A stretch of DNA of 64,000 nt, taken from Caenorhabditis remanei. Taxonomy: Eukaryota; Nematoda; Chromadorea; Rhabditida; Rhabditidae. The notes under the pieces were generated by a model. It saw only the letters and a program-made list of their open reading frames with translations, did no database searches and was not told the origin of the DNA. The translations under genes were made by a program, and so were the position numbers. The stretch spans positions 12,276,001-12,340,000 of the forward strand of contig NC_071328.1 in NCBI RefSeq assembly GCF_010183535.1. Reading direction: 5' to 3'. Of the stretch, positions 1-7,697 are shown one piece after another; within the stretch, counting starts at the first letter, position 1, and each line of letters opens with the position of its first letter.

Positions 1-330
1 ATCAAAAAGTTGTCAACTACAAAGTACAGTACATAAAGTGTTGCATAATTTATTTTAATTTTTTTAGACAACATCTGAAAATTTTTACTTGCTTTAAAGC
101 TATGCGCCTTTAAAGATGATGATCTTGGGGGCGCCGCGAGAGCAGAGACTTTGGACAATCACAACTAATCAGGAATCGTTTGCACAAAAAAGTGGTCAAC
201 TATTAAATTATAGCTCTTGAAATTTAAAATATTTTATTAGTTCAAAACTTTTTGTTAGCTTTTTTGGTTTTCGAGATACTCGTCTTCCAAGAAGACAACT
301 TGAAACGACGGAGAAGCTAGCTTGCTGGAA
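1..330. repeat. Degenerate palindromic repeat (TTGTCAACTACAAA family)
   Basis: The window opens with AAAGTTGTCAACTACAAA, the arm motif of a palindromic repeat that recurs many times between 24 and 48 kb. A second weak arm follows at about 190-290, with GTGGTCAACTATTAAA and a TTTTGTTAGCT-like stretch. The copy is worn and probably begins left of the window. No coding frame is seen. Confidence 0.55.
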
Positions 331-422
331 ACCGCTGAGAAAACGCAACTGCTTGCACCGCACACTGTATCTGAAATAGTTCTGAAACGCAACAACACAA
401 AATAAGAAAAAAACGCGAATCG

Positions 423-428
423 TTTATT
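423..428 (-). terminator. Poly(A) signal of the sperm protein gene
   Basis: On the minus strand AATAAA lies about 20 bases past the stop codon of the major sperm protein gene, the usual spacing for a worm 3' end signal. Confidence 0.7.
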
Positions 429-446
429 GAAAGGTGTTCTCATAAC

Positions 447-830
447 TTATGGATTGTACTCAATCGGGAGATTCTTACGACGAACCATACCGTCTCCTTG
501 GAACCATTCACGACGGAACTGCTTGGCGGCACCATCCGGAGTGTTGGTCCATTCAACAGTAATACGATCGTTGTTGGTGTCTTCTTGTCCGAAAGCGAAG
601 GCATCGCAGGAAACAGCCAAGAGAACAGCCTCCTTTGGGTCGAGAACTCCGCATGGTGGGTCGACTCCAAGTCTCTTCATGTTGGTCGTCTTGATTCCGT
701 ATCCAATACGACGAGCCGACGAGTTGATCACCTTGATGTGATAAGTGTGCTTATCATCATAAGGGGCATTGAACACGATCTTGGTTCCCGGCTGGGTTTG
801 GATGTCTCCTGGTGGGACGGATTGAGCCAT
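447..830 (-). CDS. msp: Major sperm protein (MSP)
   Basis: A single-exon frame of 127 residues, exactly the usual MSP length. It starts [15 protein letters not shown] and shows the immunoglobulin-like MSP fold signatures: [18 protein letters not shown], the core [19 protein letters not shown] with the conserved Cys, and the C-terminal [26 protein letters not shown] assembles into fibres that drive amoeboid crawling of nematode sperm and is also released as the signal for oocyte maturation and sheath contraction. An upstream GATA site and TATA-like box lie at 884-904. It is antisense to the AXH gene exons that start at 989 and may sit inside an intron of that gene. The family has many nearly identical members, so the locus number cannot be assigned. 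Confidence 0.97.
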   Translation of the reverse strand: MAQSVPPGDIQTQPGTKIVFNAPYDDKHTYHIKVINSSARRIGYGIKTTNMKRLGVDPPCGVLDPKEAVLLAVSCDAFAFGQEDTNNDRITVEWTNTPDGAAKQFRREWFQGDGMVRRKNLPIEYNP

Positions 831-860
831 GACGATTTCTAAGCTTGGTGTTGCTTATGG

Positions 861-1015
861 ATTTTCTAGTGGAATCGTCCCAGCCTTTATACGGAATTCT
901 TATCAGTGCCCCAGATCTAGTGTGCCAGAAACCCCGTGTCTTCTGAAACGTGTACACGTTTTTAAATACTAATATTCTTTTTTTGCAGGTTTCACTGAAA
1001 TGTCAAATCGAACAC
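861..1015 (-). promoter_or_regulatory. MSP promoter, duplicated inverted at 3366-3514
   Basis: Upstream of the sperm protein start, reading the minus strand, are a GATAAG site (899-904), a TATA-like TATAAAGG (884-891) and a palindrome AACGTGTACACGTT near 950. GATA sites are known elements of sperm-gene promoters in this genus. The same 150 bases, roughly 95% alike by eye, recur in opposite orientation upstream of the SH2 kinase gene. The right half (989-1015) is also coding sequence of the AXH gene on the plus strand. Confidence 0.7.
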
Positions 1016-1428
1016 CCGTTCTTCGTGCTTGGCAAAGGATGGAGCAGCTGTAATCCGCGAAAAACTGGAGAGAACTATGGATTGGATTGCGAACTTTTGG
1101 TGGTAAACCCAATTTTTTAATTTTAGAGCTTCTATAGTTGTTAATTTCAGATAGGCAATGTTTGTGTGGTTCTGACGCGCGAAGAAGACGAAAAAACTGC
1201 TTGTGCGGTTGATATTGTGACTGCTCAACGGGATTTAGAGTTGTTTAATCAATGTGCGGCACTTAGAGAAGACCTTGTTGAAGTTTATTATGAGGTTACA
1301 CTGATTGAAATCTAAACTTGTTAAAAAATAATTGATTTCAGCACGTGTCCGGACGAGTTTCTGCACCACCCGAACGGACATTGACGAATCCACCGGTTTT
1401 TTCGCGGGAAAGACGATATTCGGAATAA
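989..1428 (+). CDS. AXH-domain (ataxin-1/HBP1-like) protein, C-terminal exons
   Basis: Three exons, 989-1102, 1151-1294 and 1342-1428, are phase-consistent and end in TAA. They encode 114 residues beginning directly after a splice acceptor in phase 0, so the 5' part must lie elsewhere. The translation carries EHPFFVLGKGWSSCNP, then YGLDCELLV and IGNVCVVLT. This matches the AXH RNA/protein-binding fold of HBP1 and ataxin-1 (family pattern HPFFVKGKGWSS, then a C-E-L-x-x-GD-V-C strand). It ends with SRERRYSE. No upstream exon was found in the 988 bases available, where the antisense sperm protein gene sits. Either the gene starts left of the window and hosts the MSP gene in an intron, or it is truncated. 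AATAAA follows at 1443. Confidence 0.7.
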
Positions 1429-1442
1429 ATTGTTTTCTTAGG

Positions 1443-1704
1443 AATAAATATTTAACATTTTTACAACATATTCTTTACAAATCCTAACCAAAATTCCACA
1501 ATTTCAGCACAGACAGAATTTTCAGCGAAAATACATTGCGCGTAAATTCCGGCGCCTTTCGTGCAATTAACCGTGAGAGTGTTTGCGGGCCATCCGCCAC
1601 TTGTGACTCGTCTCTATTTCTTTGTTTCTCCTGCTGCCTCGCTTGGCTTCTGACGGCGTTCTCACATCGACAAACACATCTGAAAGAAGACGTCGATAAC
1701 ACAA
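1443..1704 (+). promoter_or_regulatory. Operon-like spacer: poly(A) signal then trans-splice acceptor
   Basis: AATAAA at 1443-1448 is followed about 60 bases later by a strong acceptor (ATTTCAG ending 1507), with a second AG at about 1526. This is the arrangement typical of SL2 trans-splicing in worm operons. The downstream start codon at 1705 leaves an unusually long leader of about 200 bases. Confidence 0.4.
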
Positions 1705-2813
1705 ATGCCCGAACCAATTCTCAAAAAGTGCTTCAACTGTCGCATCTTTCTTCCTGATGATGCTGTCAAGTTCGTTTAAAATTTTTTCGATTTTCAGTCT
1801 CTAAAAGTCAATTTTTCAGTACATCTCAATGCCAGAAGTGCCAAAAAAACGAAGCAAAATATGGAGTGGTAAGAAAAGATGATTTATTTTGATCGGAATA
1901 GCAAAAAAATCTTTTCTAGCCGGGAACATGCCAATACTGCAAGCTGAACGCGGCATTCCACGACCAGAAGTGTGTTTGGTGTTCACATGCCGAGAGAAAA
2001 TACGGAACTCCATTCAGTTGTCAAAGTTGTAAATTACAATGCGGTTTTGCCAAAAAAGAGAGTGAAAAGGTAATTTCTCCCCAAAAAAATACTTGGTTTT
2101 TATAAATTATTTTATTTCAGTACGAAGGTGCTCCACTTCTCTGTCGGTTGTGTATTCTCCAAGCTCGTCATACTGGCCAAACCTCGGTCGCCGGTATCCC
2201 GATTCCTCCAGAGAAGCCTGAAAAGAATGGAGATGGTTCTTCCGCAGAGCAGAAAGCTGAAAAGGAACGCGAAAAAGAGCGTCATCGCTCCTCTCGTCAT
2301 CATAAGGACAAAGACCATCGCCGCGATGACAAACGTCATCGGGAGCACCGCGAGCATCGTTCCGGTCATAAACGTCGTCACGAGGAGTCTAATAACAACG
2401 GGACCTCTTCTTCGTCTTCTGGTGTCCCACCATTAACCATTAATAATGAGAACGGCCACGGATTCCCACCATTCGGAGAACGTGATCACGGGGAGAATAT
2501 GGAGAAGCAGCATAGAATGGAAGACGAAATTCGTCGTCTCAAGGCTGCAATTAGTGAGAAAGATCAGCTACTTTTCGATAAAGATAAGCAGGTTTGTTGT
2601 TTTCAAATATTTTTTTAAATGTCAAAAATCGGTATATAATTTCTTACGAACGTCACTTATCCTTCATGTTTTCAGATTAGCAATCTCAAGGCTGATCAAT
2701 ACAATCTCGAGAAGAAGCACCGTGAGCGCGTCCAACAGCTCATCAAGGAGAAGGAAGACAGCATCCGAGCAATTGAACATATGAGAAGCTCGAAGAGTTC
2801 AAAGAAAAACTAA
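1705..2813 (+). CDS. FAM76-family cysteine-rich nuclear protein
   Basis: Five exons (1705-1769, 1820-1868, 1920-2069, 2121-2591, 2676-2813) give 290 residues with every phase closing. The N-terminal third carries many CxxC knuckles: CFNC, CQKC, CQYC, CVWC, CQSC and CRLC. Key stretches are KYGVPGTCQYCKLNAAF and KYGTPFSCQSCKLQC, the hallmark of the FAM76A/B family. The middle is a lysine/arginine/histidine/aspartate-rich low-complexity segment with HREHREHRSGHKRR. The C-terminus is a coiled coil (MEDEIRRLKAAISEKDQLLFDKDKQ onward) ending KSSKKN. Vertebrate FAM76B localises to nuclear speckles through its His-rich tract; a nuclear role here is inference. It may be the second gene of an operon with the AXH gene. 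A piece of exon 4 (2457-2563) is duplicated inverted at 3255-3358. Confidence 0.85.
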
Positions 2814-3254
2814 TCCCAATCTAATTTTCGTTGTTTTAAAAACATCTGTGCTATTTTTCTGTAACTATATACGTAGACTCGTCACTAATTATCATTCAAT
2901 CTTGTCATCATGCCATATGTTTCTTCCAGTCCATCCTTGGTTCGTGAGCTTTTTTATTTGTCAGCCCTTCATAGAATTACTCGCTTTCTCTTGTTTCCAT
3001 AATTGTAACTTTTTGTCCTAAAACATGTCCCAAAGTGATCCCGGTTGACCCGGTTCTCCCATTCACACGTCTGCTAATTTGAGATTTTTAATCAATATAC
3101 ATTTGTTCCCTGTTAGACGTAGCCATTTTTTTTTGCTATTCCTGTCATTCAATCCCATTTCAATCTAGTTTGATTCATGTCTAATTTTGTAATAATAAAA
3201 ACTCATCCCTCCCCAAAAAAAATCAACGATAAGATCAAAAAGAAAAAAAGAGAC
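2814..3254 (+). other. FAM76 3' UTR and spacer
   Basis: A T-rich 3' region with a poly(A) signal AATAAA at 3194-3199. No coding frame is seen before the inverted duplicate that starts near 3255. Confidence 0.5.
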
Positions 3255-3514
3255 TTTCTCACTAATTGCAGCCTTGAGAAGACGAATTTCGTCTTCCATT
3301 CTATGCTGCTTCTCCATATTCTCCCCGTGATCACGTTCTCCGAATAGTGGGAATCCGTGTTCGGTTTGACATTTCAGTGAAACCTGCAAAAAAAGGGAAT
3401 ATTAGTATTTAAAAACGTGTACACGTTTCAGAAGACACGGGGTTTCTGGCACATGAGATCTGGGACACTGATAAGAATTCCGTATAAAGGCTGGGACGAT
3501 TCCACTAGAAACTC
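3255..3514 (-). pseudogene. Inverted chimeric duplicate: MSP promoter + AXH exon start + FAM76 coiled coil
   Basis: Read on the minus strand, 3514-3360 matches the sperm promoter and the first bases of the AXH exon (copy of 861-1015). At GAACAC the match jumps to FAM76 exon 4 (copy of 2457-2563) and ends near 3255. A 74-codon frame crosses the join (VSLKCQTEHGFPLFGERDHG). The simplest reading is an inverted duplication of 861-2563 that lost the middle (1016-2456), with a CAC microhomology at the join. The fused frame is not expected to be functional. Confidence 0.8.
3415..3514 (+). promoter_or_regulatory. MSP-type promoter in front of the SH2 kinase
   Basis: This is the copied sperm-protein promoter, now pointing right. 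It keeps the AACGTGTACACGTT palindrome (about 3413-3426), GATAAG (3470-3475) and TATAAAGG (3483-3490). The kinase ATG is 76 bases past the TATA-like box, compared with 54 in the sperm protein gene. Confidence 0.65.
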
Positions 3515-3565
3515 CATTATTCCCAACAAAAGTAGCCGTTTGAACAGTTCAAGCCAGCATTAAAA

Positions 3566-5324
3566 ATGAACAGTGAGTATTCAAGAGTTAAAAGTATACG
3601 AAGACCAGTATCCTTAGGCAACCGTTCTCAAAGAAGTAAAAGAACAAAAAAGAAGAAGAATGATGAGGAGAAGACAGTCGGCAGTGGTAATCAGAAGACA
3701 TTATTCTTTCGTCGTCCAAAAAATGAATCGGTTCCAGAGGAAACTGAAGCATTTGCGGTGAGTGGGCTTTTTAGGAAAAGAAAATGTATATATTGATCCC
3801 CTTTTCAGAATATCTGCCGATGCCTCATTGAGCACCGCTGGTATCACGGTGTGATGCCACGTGGCGAGATCAGCACACTTCTAGAAGATGAAGGCGACTT
3901 TTGTGTTCGTAAAACAACTGAAAAGGGCAAACCGATTGTGTGCATCTCTGTGAAATGTCAAAAAGAAGTTCGACATTTTCCGCTGGTTTTTGAAAATGGG
4001 CAGTGGACGTTGAAGAATCTCAGCAAAACTCGTCGTTTCTTTGAAGTCGTTGAGCTACTGAACGCTTTGGTCGCAGAGAAAATATCGTTGTCCGGGGCGA
4101 TTCTGGTTCGGGCGGTCCCTCGTCCAGACTATTATATCCCTCATAGCGATATTTCATTGATTTGTAAACTTGGAGGTTAGTGTGCTCAGTGTTCTCAATA
4201 GAGCGCAATTACAACACGATTACACCTATAACACAAAACTCATTCAGAGGGAGCATTCGGAGAAGTGTGGAAGGGGTCTTTGAAGCGTCATGAGGATGAA
4301 AAAGTGAAAAAAGTGGAAGAGAAATCTGCACCGGGTTTGCCAACAACAGGAAGACAGGAAGGGCTCTCGGAGAAGGGTAGATCAAAACTATATGTGGCGG
4401 TGAAGAAAATGAAAGGAAATGCGACGAAAGCGATGACGGAGGAGTTTGTTATGGTAAGGGTTACGGTAGTGAGGGTGGGGATGATCCAGGATATAAGTAG
4501 AATCCCCAGAACTTCAAAATTACTTTCTTTCCAGGAAGCCAAACTAATGCGTCAACTCGTCCATCCGAACATCGTCACCGTATTCGGTGTCGCTCCATCC
4601 GAAGAGCCCCTCATGATTGTTCTGGAACTCGCCGCCAACGGATGTCTCAAGTCCTACGTGTCAAAATACCAGTGTCCAATGGATCAGCTGATGCAGTTCA
4701 CTGCCGACGCGGCACGTGGAATGGCCTATTTGTCATCGAAACTTGTGATTCATCGAGACTTGGCTGCTCGTAATCTGCTCCTTGGCTCTTCAGTTGAAGT
4801 CAAAATTTCTGATTTCGGACTCTCGTCCTCTGGAAAAACAGAGATCAAAGTGAAGCAAATGAAGGTTCCGATTCGTTGGCTTGCACCGGAGACTCTCGAG
4901 GAGGGAGTATTTTCCACTAAAACAGATGTCTGGGCGTATGCAGTCACACTCTGGGAGATATTTACTCGTTGCCAATCAGATCCATACCCAGGTCTGACTA
5001 ATCAACAAGCCAAGGATCTTATCAGAGGAGATGCTCTCCCGATGAACCCACCGGAAGGAACACCACCGACTGTCGTGAAGATCATGGAGGATTGTTTTGC
5101 AAAGGTAACAATAGTAGCTGACATTCAAAACTAAACAATTTTAGAACCCTGATGATCGTCCTTCGTTCCCTGCCATTTTGAAACGTCTCTGCCCAGATGA
5201 GGATATCGCCGCTTACGAACCGAAAAGTCAATGTAGTCAAAGCAGCCCAGCAAAAAAATCGAGTGGCCCGTCTGCTGAACCGTCTGCACTGTCGGCTCGT
5301 AGCAAAAGACCAGCGAGAAAATAA
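3566..5324 (+). CDS. SH2-domain non-receptor tyrosine kinase (Fes/Fer-like, nematode sperm-type)
   Basis: Five exons (3566-3757, 3809-4175, 4248-4453, 4535-5104, 5145-5324) encode 504 residues. A basic N-terminus (SKRTKKKKNDEEK) precedes an SH2 domain from about residue 75 (WYHGVMPRGE) with FLVR-type FCVRK, Arg98. The kinase domain starts near 184 with GEGAFGEVW, VAVKKM (Lys239), Glu256 in helix C, HRDLAARN (Asp330), DFG (348-350) and WLAPE (372-374). All catalytic residues are present, and HRDLAARN identifies a tyrosine kinase. The SH2-kinase order with no SH3 matches the large nematode Fes/Fer-like expansion, several members of which act in sperm. Odd points: the segment between DFG and APE has no tyrosine, and a hydrophilic loop is inserted between the glycine loop and VAVK. 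The C-tail is basic. Poly(A) signals are at 5357 and 5361. Male-germline expression is inferred from the copied sperm promoter. Confidence 0.93.
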
Positions 5325-5865
5325 TCATTTTTGTTTACTTGTGCTTTCAACATGACAATAAATAAAAGTACTGTAATGTAATGATGTGTGTTGATGTCCA
5401 TACTATAGAAAAGTTTAGCGTTTCAGCAGAAATTTGGAAATTATAACTATTTTCTTGCAAACTTTTGATATCAAATAATTTCGATCAAGATGAAAGAAGT
5501 CTTCGCTTTTTTCAACTCTGCGTCATCAGAAAATTATTTTTATTCACGAATTAATGCGTTTTTCGGCAGAAATTCGGCTTCAAATAGTTTACTTTTTCAG
5601 CCAAAAGAGCTCGGCTAGCATAAATAAATTTCTCTACAACGCCCGTTTTCTAATAGTAAGAGGAGGTCTCGCAACGAAATGTTCACCGAAAGGGATGTCC
5701 CTTTAAAATTAAATAGGTTACTGTAGCTTTCCGAATTTTCGTCCCAATGTTGTCAAGCGCGAAACCACTTTTCAGACTCAAAATGTCCCGCGAAAACTAT
5801 TTTTCACCCTCTCCAGCGACGAAACTTTCTAAAAACAGTCTCTTCTCCCTTCAAAGTTCACAAAA
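5325..5865. other. Intergenic spacer
   Basis: The kinase 3' end is followed by AT-rich sequence with no coding frame. The last 200 bases, before the start codon at 5866, presumably hold the promoter of the next gene; no clear motif is recognised. Confidence 0.4.
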
Positions 5866-7198
5866 ATGTCAGATATTCCGATAATATATAGATATCCATC
5901 TTTCACTGCCTGTTTCAAGCACCTAAACTACACGAAAAGGTTTGTAATAGTGAATTTTCATTAAACAATTTTAAATTTCAGAGTGGAACTATCGAGATAT
6001 TCGGTCCAAGTTCGAAAAGTTCACAGCCGGACCAGATATTCATTGAATTCCATTTTCTTCTCTCAAAACTACGGCCCAGTTGACAATGAAGGAGTCGCCG
6101 CCGAAGTCGGTTCAGGACATTTACGTATAGAATCGATTGATTATAATTTTACTCACAATGAAACGACTGGACAAGTGACAATCGAATGTTCGATGGCACC
6201 AGGGAGACAGCGGTTTTCAAATGATATTACAACTGCTAGACGATATTTTCAGTATTATTTAACGACGTCGGTTGAGGCGATTCCGAATGTTGAAGTCTAT
6301 GTAAGAGTTTTCAAATACACTTTTAGATTTTATATCAATTTTTTTAGGAAAGCGACATTCCATTCCGAGGCCTGGCGTTGCGTATCCCGTCGTTGAAGTG
6401 GACTCTGAATGGGATGAGAGAATTCCCTCTGCTTATTTTCCCAGCAGATCACACTTTCGATAAACTGGAATTTATTAATTATGGAGTTGTTCTATTCGGA
6501 GATCATCATATCAGAAAATGCCGGCATCTGATTCTACAGAAACGAGAGATCCAACCTGAATTCGAATTCGGAAATGAGGATCGAAACATCGAAAGTTATT
6601 GCTTATTAACGAATGAAAAAATCGAAGTGTATATCGGTCTCAATTATGTTGAGAGCTTTGTCATCCTTTGTACTGTAAGTGAAGACGCTAATAAATATTC
6701 GAAATTCCAGGTAAAAGCAAAAAAACATTCTGAATAAACATTTTTACTTGCGCAAAGCCAGAATGATCCGTGTGTAGTGAACTGAACATTTCAAGGTTAC
6801 TTAACGAGTTTTTCTCGTTATATTTTGAAACAAAATGCAGTTGAAGTTATCCTTTCTGGTATATACCAAGAACCCAATATATAGATTTTCAGCGCCTCCT
6901 TAATGCCGCAGTCCACTGTACTGGATCGTCATTCACTGGAATCTTCCGAGTCGCCGCCTTCCAAAAAGAATATCTGTGGCACTTGTTGCGCGAAAAACAC
7001 CAGAATGTCGTGCTTGGACACCTCAAAGGGAAGGAATGCTTGGTGTTGCGATTGACAAACGAAGACATCATCGCCGTTTTTGAAGATTATTTCAACGAAG
7101 ACACCGCTCAAATGGAGAGTTTCACCGTGATCAAGTTGAAGAGAATAATGGAAACTGATGAGGTCGAGGAACTAACGGAAGGGCTCGAAACTCTATAA
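5866..7198 (+). CDS. Unrecognised 341-residue nematode protein
   Basis: Four exons (5866-5939, 5982-6300, 6348-6674, 6893-7198) close in phase. The protein starts MSDIPIIYRYPSF and is soluble, with no signal peptide or membrane helix. I do not recognise a domain with confidence. The opening MSDIPIIYRYPSFTACFKHL, followed by a basic-aromatic segment, faintly recalls the N-termini of the nematode F-box-associated/DUF3557 families, but this is a guess. Segments include FPADHTFDKLEFINYGVVLF and a C-terminal acidic tail (ETDEVEELTEGLETL). Intron 3 holds an alternative 27-base end: acceptor at 6710, frame VKAKKHSE, then stop overlapping AATAAA. This would give a shorter protein lacking the last 102 codons. 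Poly(A) signal for the full form at 7311. Confidence 0.7.
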
Positions 7199-7697
7199 TT
7201 TAACTTTGTGATTTACAATTTTTCATGTATCTCTTTGAATATTTATATTTTTTCTTGTAAATTGTGTTTTTCAAAAACGATTGCAATTTATTTCCACGTG
7301 ACAGTAAACTAATAAAAACGTGACCTTCCCCGTTTGCCACGTAGCTTCCGTTTCACGTAGTTCATTCTTCTCGTTTTCAGAAGAATAATTACGTGTTTTT
7401 CCTGAATTTCGAAAACTTTACCCATAAACAAATATGCATCGTCAAAACTGTTGCTATAACCCGGATTCACGTGGTATCCCTACCGTACCACCGCCATTCG
7501 CCTTCTTTGTTGCACATTTCGAAGGCGCATACCCGAGAACAGTGAACGGGTCTCGACTGGAATTACGGTAGGCGAGCGCCAACGCGGCAATTTCAAAACG
7601 GCGCCTCGACGAGTCCTGAAAGTCTCTCTTCAGCTCGTTTCCCGGCAGTCCGATCGGCGATTTCAGAAGGAGATATCCGTCTTCTTTTGCCACGAAT
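7199..7697 (+). promoter_or_regulatory. Spacer and probable gld-2 5' leader, with possible N-terminal extension
   Basis: After the poly(A) signal at 7311 the sequence becomes more GC-rich toward 7690. An ATG at 7434 opens a 44-codon frame to a GTAGGC donor at 7567. Joining that to an acceptor before 7634 continues exactly in frame into the ATG at 7698. The 66-base intron this needs is GC-rich, unlike typical worm introns, so the stretch may be only 5' UTR. Confidence 0.35.

Noticed and set aside
3255..3389. 74-codon minus-strand frame crossing the AXH/FAM76 join as a fusion protein gene
   Set aside because: It is explained by the inverted duplication, has no independent start context and runs into unrelated sequence.
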